Below are positions 8,915 to 16,973 of a stretch of DNA of 64,000 nucleotides, in pieces. Each line of letters opens with the position of its first letter. Positions within the stretch are counted from its first letter, which is position 1. Under the pieces are notes generated by a model. It searched no databases and was not told the DNA's origin. It saw nothing but the letters and a program-made list of their open reading frames with translations. The DNA comes from an uncultured Elusimicrobiales bacterium (GTDB lineage: Bacteria; Elusimicrobiota; Elusimicrobia; Elusimicrobiales; Elusimicrobiaceae), in contig CAKUKI010000003.1 in assembly GCA_934662565.1 (NCBI GenBank), positions 1 to 64,000 on the forward strand, given 5' to 3'. The position numbers and the translations under genes are program-made.

Positions 8915-9627
8915 GTTTGGCTTTAGGGGTAAACATAGACCATATTGCAACGTTGCGCCAAGCGCGTCGGGCCGCTTTTCCGGACCCGTTGGCTTTTGCC
9001 ACATTGGCGCTGGCATGCGGGGCGGATTACATTGTGGCGCACCTGCGCCGTGACCGCCGCCATATTCAAGAAGAAGACTTGAAACGGCTATGTAAAAAAT
9101 TTCGTAATAAAATTCACTTGGAATGTTCTTACACGCCCGAAATGCAAAAAGCGGCCTTATCTTTGCGGCCGTATTCCGTATGTATTGTGCCGGAACTGCC
9201 GGGCGAAGTGACCACCACCGGCGGGTTGAAGTTTACGCCTGCCGTACAAAAGCGCGTGAGAGAAATGACCGCCGCCCTGCAAAAAAAGGGCGTTAAAGTC
9301 AGTTTGTTTGTCAGTCCGGCGGCGGAGGACATCCGCACGGCGGCTAAACTGGGGGCGGATATTGTGGAACTCTGCACGCGTGATTACAGCGAAGCCACCA
9401 CCCAAAAACAAGCGCAAAAGCTCTTGCAGGATTTAGCCCTTTCTACGCTACTGGCTAAAGAATTGGGGCTTGAGGTCCACGCCGGACACGGGTTGGATTA
9501 TGCCAACGTGCTGGCGGTGGCGGATATTGGCGGCATGGCCTGTATGAACATTGGTTTTGCCATTATTGCTCGCGCGTTGGAAGTGGGTTTACCTTCTGCC
9601 GTGGCGGAAATGAAAGAACTGCTTTAA
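8911..9627 (+). CDS. pdxJ: Pyridoxine 5'-phosphate synthase
   Basis: Condenses 3-amino-2-oxopropyl phosphate with 1-deoxyxylulose-5-phosphate to form pyridoxine phosphate, the last ring-forming step of DXP-dependent vitamin B6 synthesis. The protein starts MSLALGVNIDHIATLR, the standard PdxJ N-terminus, at the ATG overlapping the glmM stop (ATGA). The reading frame is open upstream, but that extension is only glmM sequence out of frame. The 238 residues form the expected TIM barrel; HAGHGLDY and GFAIIARA near the end are typical. PLP made here could serve NifS, CysK and other PLP enzymes encoded nearby. Confidence 0.96.
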   Translation: MSLALGVNIDHIATLRQARRAAFPDPLAFATLALACGADYIVAHLRRDRRHIQEEDLKRLCKKFRNKIHLECSYTPEMQKAALSLRPYSVCIVPELPGEVTTTGGLKFTPAVQKRVREMTAALQKKGVKVSLFVSPAAEDIRTAAKLGADIVELCTRDYSEATTQKQAQKLLQDLALSTLLAKELGLEVHAGHGLDYANVLAVADIGGMACMNIGFAIIARALEVGLPSAVAEMKELL

Positions 9628-9648
9628 TCAGCACCGAGAGGATTTTTT

Positions 9649-11490
9649 ATGTGTGGAATTATCGGCTACGTTGGCAAAAAAAACAGCGTGCCTTATATTA
9701 TTGACGGATTAAAAAAACTGGAGTACCGCGGGTATGATTCTGCCGGTATTTCCATTTTGCAAGACGGCCATTTAATTACCGTGCGCGCCGTGGGCAAAGT
9801 GGCCGAGCTGGAAAAAGCCACCTTGCTGGCAAACCCCCAAGGGCAAAGCGGTATCGGTCACACCCGTTGGGCTACGCACGGTAAACCGTGTGAAGAAAAT
9901 TCCCACCCGCATAGGGATTGCTCCGGCGATTTGGTGGTAGTTCACAACGGGATTATTGAAAACTTTTTAACCTTGCGCGAAAAACTTTCCGCGCTTGGGC
10001 ACCAATTCAAAAGCGAAACCGACACAGAAGTAATTGCCCACCTGATAGAAGAAAACCTAAAAACTGCCGTCGGACAAACCAATCAAGAGCGCTTGCTGAA
10101 TGCCGTACGCAAAACCAATGGGGAAATTTCCGGCGCGTATGCGTATGGGGTGTTGTGGGCCCAAACGCCCGATTTTTTAATCGGCGTGAAAAACCAAAGC
10201 CCTATGGTGGTTGGGTTAGGTAAAAATGAAAACTTTTTAGCTTCGGATGTGCCCGCTTTCCTAAAGCATACCAACAAAGTTTTGTTTTTGGAAGACGGCG
10301 AAATGGTGACATTAACCGCCAAAGGGGTCACATTGTTTGGCAAAGACGGGCAGGAAAAACCGTTCAAACCTACCAAAATAACATGGGACCAAAAAACGGC
10401 CGAAAAGGGCGGTTATGAGCATTTTATGCTCAAAGAAATTTATGACCAACCCCAAGCCATAGAGGACACCTTGCGCACCGCCCAGACGGATTTTGGCAAA
10501 CTGGTGGGGCTTAAAACGGGCGATTTGCGCGCTTTGCAAAATGTGCATATTGTGGCGTGCGGCACGGCTTATCATGCCGGACTGGTGGCTAAATATTATA
10601 TAGAAAACTTTGCCGGCATTCCCGTAACGGTGGATTTAGCCAGTGAATACAAATACCGCACCGTGCCCCGCACCCCGCATACGCTGGCGGTGGCGGTCAG
10701 CCAATCCGGCGAAACCGCCGATACCATCGGCGCCGTGCGCAAAGCACAAGAATTAGGGTTCAAAACCTTAGCTATTTGCAACGTGTTAGGCTCTACCCTT
10801 ACGCGCGTGTGTGACGGCACTTTTTATACACATTGCGGGCCGGAAATCAGCGTAGCTTCCACCAAGGCGTTTACCAGTCAGCTAACTTCGCTATATGTGT
10901 TGTCGCTCTTTTTGGGCAAAGCCAACGGCAACATCAGCACCACGGTTTTTAATAAACTGTATAAAGAGTTATTAACGCTTTCCAAATATATGGCGGAAAC
11001 GGTTAAAATTGAATATGCCGTGCGCCATATTACCAAAAAAGTATACAAAGCCCCGCACTTTTTATTTTTGGGGCGGAATGTGAACTTCCCGATAGCGTTG
11101 GAAGGGGCCTTAAAATTAAAAGAAGTTTCCTACCGCAGCGCGGAAGGTTTTGCCGCGGGGGAAATTAAACACGGGCCGATTTCCATTATTGAAAAGGGTA
11201 CCCCCACCCTTGTACTGATGCCGCCGGATGAGCTTTTTGAAAAAATGCTTTCCGCCTGTCAGGAATGCCGTGCGCGGGGCGCGTTTGTAATTGCCGTCAC
11301 TACCCAAGAAGGTGCGCAAAAAGCCAAAGATTGCATAGATAAAGCCATTATAGTTCCCTATGTGGGTGAATTTTTACAGCCCATTTTGAATGTGGTGGCG
11401 TTGCAATTTTTTGCCTACTGGACGGCCAAACGGTTGGGGTGCGATATTGACCAACCCCGCAATTTAGCTAAAAGTGTGACGGTGGAATAA
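9649..11490 (+). CDS. glmS: Glutamine-fructose-6-phosphate aminotransferase (isomerising)
   Basis: Makes glucosamine-6-phosphate from fructose-6-phosphate and glutamine, the entry step to UDP-GlcNAc. It starts MCGIIGYVG, so Cys2 is the glutaminase nucleophile. The N-terminal glutaminase domain (about 1-240) contains GHTRWATHG, and two SIS sugar-binding domains follow, with SQSGETADT (about 350) in the first. It ends in the conserved LAKSVTVE. At 613 residues it is full length. I see no glmS ribozyme in the 21-base gap after pdxJ, so any feedback control must work otherwise. Confidence 0.98.
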   Translation: MCGIIGYVGKKNSVPYIIDGLKKLEYRGYDSAGISILQDGHLITVRAVGKVAELEKATLLANPQGQSGIGHTRWATHGKPCEENSHPHRDCSGDLVVVHNGIIENFLTLREKLSALGHQFKSETDTEVIAHLIEENLKTAVGQTNQERLLNAVRKTNGEISGAYAYGVLWAQTPDFLIGVKNQSPMVVGLGKNENFLASDVPAFLKHTNKVLFLEDGEMVTLTAKGVTLFGKDGQEKPFKPTKITWDQKTAEKGGYEHFMLKEIYDQPQAIEDTLRTAQTDFGKLVGLKTGDLRALQNVHIVACGTAYHAGLVAKYYIENFAGIPVTVDLASEYKYRTVPRTPHTLAVAVSQSGETADTIGAVRKAQELGFKTLAICNVLGSTLTRVCDGTFYTHCGPEISVASTKAFTSQLTSLYVLSLFLGKANGNISTTVFNKLYKELLTLSKYMAETVKIEYAVRHITKKVYKAPHFLFLGRNVNFPIALEGALKLKEVSYRSAEGFAAGEIKHGPISIIEKGTPTLVLMPPDELFEKMLSACQECRARGAFVIAVTTQEGAQKAKDCIDKAIIVPYVGEFLQPILNVVALQFFAYWTAKRLGCDIDQPRNLAKSVTVE

Positions 11491-12377
11491 TGAAAAAAAT
11501 AACCCGTAAAGAAATCAGAAAATGCTTTCCTGTCCGCCCGCTGACGGCCAATAAAGGCTCGTTCGGGCGGGTGTTGGTGGTGGCCGGCTCCGCTTCTATG
11601 ACGGGGGCCGCCGTACTATGCGCCAAAAGTGCCTTAAAAGCCGGCGCAGGTCTGGTCACTTTGGCCCTGCCGGAAAGCCGCCAACCCATAGCCGCGGCTT
11701 CCGCGCCGGAAGTAATTACAGTGCCTTTGCCGGAAACGGACGGCTTAATCAATTTGCATGCCTTACCGGTATTGGATGCCTATATTAAAACCAGTAGACC
11801 TTCGTTAGCGGTAATAGGCTCTGGGTTAGGGGCGTCTTCTGCCGCGGTGCCTTTTATAAAACAATGCGGTTTGCCGCTGGTTATGGACGCAGACGCGCTG
11901 AACCGTCTGGCGGCTAGCGGGTTGGATACCGTTTTTCCGCGTCGGGAACCGGGGATTTTGACCCCGCACCCCGCCGAAATGGCGCGCCTGCTTAAAGAGC
12001 CGGTGGCTTTGGAAGAGCCGGCCCGCCAGTATCAGGTGCAAACGTTGTTTGAACGAACGGGGGCCGTCAGCCTGATAAAAGGCTACGGCACGTTGGTCTA
12101 TGCCGGCGAAGATATTTGGCAAAACACCACCGGCGGCCCTGCCTTGGCTAAAGCCGGCACCGGCGACGTATTATGCGGCTTGATTGCCGGTTTGTGGGCG
12201 CAGCTAGGCATGGCCAACGGGTTTGATACGCAAAGCGCTTTTCAGGCCACCTTGTGCGGGGTTTATTTGCACGGACTATGCGGGGATTTGGCCGCTAAAG
12301 ATTTAACGGATACCTGCGTGTTGGCCGGAGAGTTATTAAATTATCTTCCGGCTGCCATTAAAAAAACTGTTAAATAA
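11490..12377 (+). CDS. nnrD: ADP-dependent (S)-NAD(P)H-hydrate dehydratase
   Basis: Repairs hydrated NAD(P)H back to the usable coenzyme. The 295-residue protein is the YjeF C-terminal, ribokinase-like domain alone. It shows GRVLVVAGSASMTGAA near the start, LTPHPAEMARLL in the middle and the AGTGDVL nucleotide-binding loop near residue 223. The epimerase half (YjeF N-terminal domain) is absent here and should be encoded elsewhere or be missing. The start shares one base with the glmS stop (TAATG), so the two are coupled. The general role is certain; ADP versus ATP preference is taken from the family. Confidence 0.92.
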   Translation: MKKITRKEIRKCFPVRPLTANKGSFGRVLVVAGSASMTGAAVLCAKSALKAGAGLVTLALPESRQPIAAASAPEVITVPLPETDGLINLHALPVLDAYIKTSRPSLAVIGSGLGASSAAVPFIKQCGLPLVMDADALNRLAASGLDTVFPRREPGILTPHPAEMARLLKEPVALEEPARQYQVQTLFERTGAVSLIKGYGTLVYAGEDIWQNTTGGPALAKAGTGDVLCGLIAGLWAQLGMANGFDTQSAFQATLCGVYLHGLCGDLAAKDLTDTCVLAGELLNYLPAAIKKTVK

Positions 12378-12385
12378 GGATTAAT

Positions 12386-13279
12386 ATGGTTTGGTGGCAA
12401 TGGATATTGGCGGTGTTGGCGGCCTTGGGCATACTGGCGGTAGGGCTTATGGAATTGTGCGCCTATACGGCGCGGAAAGTCCTGCATCCGGTTTCCAAGC
12501 GTAAGCCCCTCTACCTGTGGCCGGACCAATATAAAATGCCTTATGAAGATGTTTCCTTTTTAACGGAAGACAAAGTACAGCTGAAAGGGTGGTTTATCCC
12601 GTGTGACAATTCCGAAAAAACCATTATTTTAATGCACGGTTGGGGGATGAACCGCTCGGACATTTTGAAAAATACCTATTATCTGCATGATTTAGGTTTT
12701 AACTTGTTGTATTTTGATTTCCGCGCGTTGGGGGAAAGCGGCGGCAAGGTAAGTTCTATTGGCTATTTGGAAACGCGCGACGCACAGGCCGCTATCCGTT
12801 TTTTGCAGCAAACCCGCCCTGAAAGTTGTAAAAAAATAGGTTTGTACGGGCTTTCTATGGGGGCCATGGTGGCCGTGTGCGAGGGGGCCCGTAATCCGGC
12901 CGTAAATTGCGTGGTGGCGGAAGCGTGTTATTATTCGTTCCGGCGGGTAGTGGCGCGGTGGGCGTGGGTGCACCACAAGGTGCCGTCTTTCCCCATGATT
13001 CCTATGGTGTTGCACTATATACGGCGGTATTTGCGCGTCAATCCGGAGCGCTTCAGCCCCAAATATAACGTGGCTAAAATTGCCCCGCGCCCTGTATTTA
13101 TTATTCATGGGCGGTATGATAACATTGTGCCGCCCGCCCAAGCCAAATTGTTGTTTAAGCACGCCGGCGCGCCGAAAGAGATTTGGCTGGTCCCCGGTGC
13201 TAAACATAATAAATGTGCGGAGCTGGGCGGCTTTGAATATAAACAGCGGCTCAGTAATTTTTTCCGCCGGTATTTATAA
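12386..13279 (+). CDS. Membrane-anchored alpha/beta hydrolase
   Basis: A 297-residue serine hydrolase of unknown substrate. An N-terminal hydrophobic segment (about 3-25) should anchor it to the inner membrane. The hydrolase core shows an oxyanion region HGWGMNRSD (about 90), the nucleophile elbow GLSMG (about 155-159), an acidic turn GRYDNIVP (about 249) and the catalytic His in GAKHNKC (about 274). The overall pattern resembles the YqkD/BEM46-like family. It ends the glmM-glmS chain, 8 bases after nnrD, and a terminator follows at 13291. The context gives no firm clue to the substrate. Confidence 0.85.
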   Translation: MVWWQWILAVLAALGILAVGLMELCAYTARKVLHPVSKRKPLYLWPDQYKMPYEDVSFLTEDKVQLKGWFIPCDNSEKTIILMHGWGMNRSDILKNTYYLHDLGFNLLYFDFRALGESGGKVSSIGYLETRDAQAAIRFLQQTRPESCKKIGLYGLSMGAMVAVCEGARNPAVNCVVAEACYYSFRRVVARWAWVHHKVPSFPMIPMVLHYIRRYLRVNPERFSPKYNVAKIAPRPVFIIHGRYDNIVPPAQAKLLFKHAGAPKEIWLVPGAKHNKCAELGGFEYKQRLSNFFRRYL

Positions 13280-13290
13280 ATTTTAAGCAG

Positions 13291-13312
13291 GCCGCCCCAA
13301 GGGCGGCTTTAA
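13291..13312 (+). terminator. Terminator of the glm chain
   Basis: GCCGCCC (13291-13297) pairs with GGGCGGC (13301-13307) around CAA, followed by TTT. It lies 12 bases after the hydrolase stop. The T run is short, so it may be leaky into the next gene. Confidence 0.7.
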
Positions 13313-13330
13313 TATGTGTAGGAGCAGAAA

Positions 13331-13981
13331 GTGAATACAAAACTGGTTATTTTTGATTTAGACGGTACTTTATTAAATACCATAGCGGATTTAGCCGCTT
13401 CGGCCAATTATGCGTTGGAAAAGCTGGGCTATCCGCGCCGCAGTGAAGCCCAATGCCGCGCTTTTGTAGGCAATGGCGTGACAAAACTGTTGGAGCGCGC
13501 CTTGCCGGACGGCGCCAAAACGCCCGAAAATGTGGCCCGTATGCGTGCCGTTTTTCAAGCGCATTACGACGCGCATAATGCGGATGCCACTTTTGCTTAT
13601 GCGGGCATGGCGGAGCTGCTAGATACACTGGCGCAAAAAGGGATAAAGCTGGCGGTGGCCTCCAATAAATACCAAAGCGCTACGGAAAAATTAGTGCGGT
13701 TGTATTTCCCGCAGGTGGAGTTTTGCGCGGTTTTTGGCGCGCGGGAAAAGGTGCCCGTCAAGCCGGACCCGCAAATCGTGCGCGACATTTTGCAAGCGGC
13801 CGGCGTAGCCAAAGAAAACGTGTTGTATGTGGGGGATAGTGATGTGGATATGCAGACGGCGCAAAATGCGCAAGTCAAAGCGTGCGCCGTCACATGGGGG
13901 TTCCGCACGCGGGAACAACTGTTGCCGTATGCGCCGGCGGCATGGGCCGATAAAGCAACGGATATTTTGAACGCATTATAA
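13331..13981 (+). CDS. gph: HAD-superfamily phosphatase, phosphoglycolate phosphatase-like
   Basis: A 216-residue HAD hydrolase of the Gph type, which removes phosphate from 2-phosphoglycolate arising from DNA-damage repair. Motif I is FDLDGTLL with nucleophile Asp9 and acid Asp11; motif II is VASNK (about 112) and motif IV VGDSDVDMQTA (about 173). The start is GTG, supported by GGAG 10 bases upstream and by the fact that the first Asp motif would lie too close to any later start. The specific substrate is assigned by family only; related HAD enzymes are promiscuous. Confidence 0.85.
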   Translation: MNTKLVIFDLDGTLLNTIADLAASANYALEKLGYPRRSEAQCRAFVGNGVTKLLERALPDGAKTPENVARMRAVFQAHYDAHNADATFAYAGMAELLDTLAQKGIKLAVASNKYQSATEKLVRLYFPQVEFCAVFGAREKVPVKPDPQIVRDILQAAGVAKENVLYVGDSDVDMQTAQNAQVKACAVTWGFRTREQLLPYAPAAWADKATDILNAL

Positions 13982-14004
13982 ATAAAGAATAGTAAAAATA
14001 ATAC

Positions 14005-14034
14005 AGGCGGGAGTGAAGTTCCCGCCTTTTTTAT
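14005..14034. terminator. Bidirectional terminator between convergent genes
   Basis: AGGCGGG (14005-14011) pairs with CCCGCCT (14021-14027) and is followed by TTTTTT. It sits between the plus-strand phosphatase and the minus-strand glycerate kinase. The plus-strand T run is strong and the minus-strand tail (TATTATTTTT) is also T-rich. Confidence 0.8.
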
Positions 14035-14038
14035 GGGG

Positions 14039-15142
14039 TTATAAACTTTTGCAAAGTTGCGCCAGATATTTGGCAGTATGGGTGCGGCTTTGCGCTAGGT
14101 TGGGGGCAAAATCCGCCAGAACGGCTATTTGTTGGGGGGCTAGCGGATTATGGCGCAAGCAAGTTTCGTCCAAAACCCCGCAGATAAATAAAACGGGTTT
14201 TTTGTATTTTCGGGCCAATTTTAGTACGGCCAGCGGTGCTTTGCCGCCGAAAGTTTGGTCGTCCAATTTGCCTTCTGTGGTAATAATCAAATCGGCTTGG
14301 CGGGCGTATTTTTCAAATCCCGCTTTCTTAAATAAATAGTCCGCCCCCAGTAAAATGCGGGTATTAAAACAGCCGTATAGCCCTGCACAAATGGCTCCGG
14401 CCGCGGCGGTGGACGGGGTGTGGGCAATTTCTTTTCCGGTAGCCTTTTTTAATACGCGGGCATACACCCCCAGTGCCTTATCTAAAATTTTTACTTGGGC
14501 GGGCGTGGCCCCTTTTTGCGGACCGAACACTTTGGCAGAACTGCGGGGGCCTAACAGCGGGTTGGTGACGTCCGCCACGGCGTAGATTTTTACCCCGCGG
14601 AAGTTTTGTTTGAGGGTGGACACACGGACTTGGGCCAATTTTAATAAGGCTTGTGCGCCCAGTGCAATCGGTGAGCCCTGTTTGTCTAACAGTTGGGCCC
14701 CGCACGCGGCGGCGGCTCCGGCTCCCCCGTCATTACACGCCACCCCGCCCAAACCGACATAAATGGTTTTTGCCCCGTGTTTGACGGCATGCAGTAATAC
14801 TTCGCCCACCCCGTAAGAGGTGGCGTTCAGCGGGTCTAGCTCGTGCGGCTTGGCGGAGCCTAACCCACAAATGCGGGCGGTTTCCAAAATGGCGGTTTTG
14901 CCGTCCGGCAGCACTAAATAAGCCGTTTTTTGGGGATGGTTGAACGCGTTGCGTGCCGTCAGCCGCCGCAATTTTGCTGCCGGATAGAGCATTTTGAAAA
15001 AATCAATAAACCCGTCCCCACCGTCGGACACCGCAAACGCCGCTACCTGATGGCGCGGGGACAAGTTTTTTTGCAAAAGAAGCGCGGCCGAAGCCGCGCT
15101 TAAAGAGCCCTTAAAGGCATTAGGTAAAGCTAGTATTTTCAT
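14039..15142 (-). CDS. Glycerate kinase (GarK/GlxK family)
   Basis: Phosphorylates D-glycerate, feeding it into lower glycolysis as 2-phosphoglycerate (usual product of this class). The 367-residue protein starts MKILALPNAFKGSLSA, the standard family opening, and has SDGGDGFIDFF (about 44) and the glycine-rich GLGGVACNDGGAGAA stretch (about 127). The start codon overlaps the stop of the upstream outer-membrane gene by 4 bases, so the two are coupled, though no functional link is apparent. The paralogous name (garK or glxK) cannot be settled by reading alone. Confidence 0.92.
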   Translation of the reverse strand: MKILALPNAFKGSLSAASAALLLQKNLSPRHQVAAFAVSDGGDGFIDFFKMLYPAAKLRRLTARNAFNHPQKTAYLVLPDGKTAILETARICGLGSAKPHELDPLNATSYGVGEVLLHAVKHGAKTIYVGLGGVACNDGGAGAAAACGAQLLDKQGSPIALGAQALLKLAQVRVSTLKQNFRGVKIYAVADVTNPLLGPRSSAKVFGPQKGATPAQVKILDKALGVYARVLKKATGKEIAHTPSTAAAGAICAGLYGCFNTRILLGADYLFKKAGFEKYARQADLIITTEGKLDDQTFGGKAPLAVLKLARKYKKPVLFICGVLDETCLRHNPLAPQQIAVLADFAPNLAQSRTHTAKYLAQLCKSL

Positions 15143-16458
15143 TGGAATTTCCAGCTTACTTGGGCGGTAAAAACCGTGTTGGACGCGGCGGAGTCCTTCA
15201 GTTCGTTAGCACGGGTGGAAAACTGTTGCCGCACTTCCGCCCCCAACATTAAATCGTCCACGCGGGTTTCCACCCCTAGGCCGCCGCCGGCCACAAAACC
15301 GTTGGATTTAATACTATCGCTTTTCATTTCTCCGCGGTAGTTGAGGGTAAGCATTTCGTATCCGGCGTTTCCGGTCAGATAAAAAACCACGCGGCTTTTG
15401 GGGTTCAAATAATAATTAGCACTGAGCCCCAAACTTAAAAATTGCCCGCTCGTTTTGATTTTGGGGTCTGGGTACAACGGGGCACCTGTGGAGTCCGTCG
15501 CGGCCAGTGTGTCAGGGTCCAAATCGTCAAACGTGTTGTTGGCAATATTGGCAATAGACAAATTAGGCCCCAGCCATAAATTGCTGTCCAACAGGCGCCA
15601 TAAAAACTTGCCGGAAGCCACTACGCTGGTGCCGCCCACGTCTTTGGGGTCTTTTTCGGCAGAAAAGCCGGCGCGCTCGGACACGTTTAATTTTAAGTCT
15701 AACGGCATGGCCCCTAACTGGATGGCCAAATAAGTGCGGAAGTCTTTTTCTTTGGCTTGCGGTTTGTTTTCTTTTTTAGCGGTGGGCTTTTGGGCGGAAA
15801 GCGAGTCCTTGGCTTGGGCCGCGTATTGCTGTTGGGAAACGGCCCCCGTTTTAACCCCTTTCAGGAAGGCTTCTTCGTCCGTCAGCGGGCGCGAGGGCGC
15901 GGGCGCGGCAGAAACAGTGGGCACCGCGCTTACGGCTTGGCCGTTGACTACGGTTGCTTTTTGGGTGTCAAAAACTTTGTCAATGTCCGAATCAAACGCA
16001 AGGCCGCCGGCCGCCTGAACGGCCCCCGTTTGGGCCACTTGTGCTTGACGGGCTTTTTCTTCCTGTGCGGTTTCTATTTTTTGTTCCACATAGGTTTGTT
16101 GGGTTTTGGGGGCTTGGTCGTAATCGTACACTTCAATATTGGCAATTTGCGGCATATCAATATTTACAATGCCGTCGTCCGTTTGTAATTTAAGGTTAAA
16201 TTCGTCCAAGTCTACAATCACGCCCACCAGTTGCGTGCCGCCCTTTAATAAAATGCGGTGCTTATCGGGCAAAATTTGTTCAATTTCTTTTTGGTTGAGC
16301 GTGACCGTACCAAAAGAGGTGGCTAAATTAAGGGTATATTGGGTTTGTTCCAAAATGGAACCGCTGATGATGGTGCCGTCTTTCATTTTAATGCTTTCGG
16401 CTTGCAAAACGGCGGCGCCCAACAGGGTCAAGAGGCAAAGAATTAGGCTTCTTTTCAT
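15139..16458 (-). CDS. Outer-membrane beta-barrel protein with tandem Sm-like repeats
   Basis: A 439-residue exported protein of unknown function. Residues 1-20 form a signal peptide ending LQAES. Two similar ~40-residue beta-rich repeats follow: MKDGTIISGSILE at about 24-65 and LKGGTQLVGVIVDLDE at about 72-112, resembling an Sm-like fold. A Gln/Ala/Lys-rich linker spans about 115-240. The last ~200 residues alternate polar and hydrophobic positions (for example GLGVETRVDDLMLGAEVRQQ) and end in Phe-Gln after SWKFQ, as expected for a small outer-membrane barrel. It overlaps glycerate kinase by 4 bases. Confidence 0.7.
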   Translation of the reverse strand: MKRSLILCLLTLLGAAVLQAESIKMKDGTIISGSILEQTQYTLNLATSFGTVTLNQKEIEQILPDKHRILLKGGTQLVGVIVDLDEFNLKLQTDDGIVNIDMPQIANIEVYDYDQAPKTQQTYVEQKIETAQEEKARQAQVAQTGAVQAAGGLAFDSDIDKVFDTQKATVVNGQAVSAVPTVSAAPAPSRPLTDEEAFLKGVKTGAVSQQQYAAQAKDSLSAQKPTAKKENKPQAKEKDFRTYLAIQLGAMPLDLKLNVSERAGFSAEKDPKDVGGTSVVASGKFLWRLLDSNLWLGPNLSIANIANNTFDDLDPDTLAATDSTGAPLYPDPKIKTSGQFLSLGLSANYYLNPKSRVVFYLTGNAGYEMLTLNYRGEMKSDSIKSNGFVAGGGLGVETRVDDLMLGAEVRQQFSTRANELKDSAASNTVFTAQVSWKFQ

Positions 16459-16474
16459 GTTGTAAAACTCTACT

Positions 16475-16512
16475 TAAATAAAAAACGCGGCGGAGCTTTG
16501 TGGCCCCGCCGC
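16475..16512 (-). terminator. Terminator after the small membrane protein gene
   Basis: On the minus strand GCGGCGG (16512-16506) pairs with CCGCCGC (16493-16487) and is followed by GTTTTTTATTT. It lies 8 bases beyond the stop of the 115-residue membrane protein gene. Confidence 0.8.
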
Positions 16513-16519
16513 ATAAGGT

Positions 16520-16867
16520 TTATTTGGATTCTTCTTCCACTACTTCTTCGGCGGTCACTTCGTGTTCCGCTTCGCAGGCGCACGGGGTGAGCGCGTGTTT
16601 CATAAAGCGCAAAACTTTAATCATTTTGGCAATCGTCAAGCTCATAATCGTACCCAGCAAAATAGGCGTGACGGTGTTCAAAATAAAGAACCATTTGTTC
16701 TGACCGGCATTTTCAAACACTCCGGCGGGAACCAACATGGCACTGATTAAAAAGTACACGGCGGACACCAGTGTTAAATAGAACAGGGCAATAAATACCC
16801 AATACAGGCTTTTCAAGCACAGCCAGTTATGCGGCCACCATTTACCGCATTTGCAGCAATTAGACAT
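16520..16867 (-). CDS. Small two-helix membrane protein, unknown
   Basis: A 115-residue protein I do not recognise. It opens MSNCCKCGKWWPHNW with a CCKC cluster, has two hydrophobic segments (about 19-43 and 55-80) and ends in a Glu/Val-rich acidic tail after PCACEAEHE. The four N-terminal cysteine/histidine positions could bind a metal on the cytoplasmic side; this is inference. I chose the ATG at 16867 because AGGAGG lies 7-12 bases upstream; a longer frame starting at 16909 lacks a ribosome site. A terminator follows directly, so it is probably transcribed alone. Confidence 0.65.
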   Translation of the reverse strand: MSNCCKCGKWWPHNWLCLKSLYWVFIALFYLTLVSAVYFLISAMLVPAGVFENAGQNKWFFILNTVTPILLGTIMSLTIAKMIKVLRFMKHALTPCACEAEHEVTAEEVVEEESK

Positions 16868-16973
16868 AGTTTCTCCTCCTAACAAGTTTATAAAGGCCGC
16901 CGCGCACACTTCCGGCGGAACCTTCTATACATATTGTATCAAATCAAGCGGACCTGTAAAGGGTAAGAAACGG

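Noticed and set aside
9628..9648. glmS ribozyme upstream of glmS
   Set aside because: Only 21 bases separate glmS from pdxJ, too little for the ribozyme.
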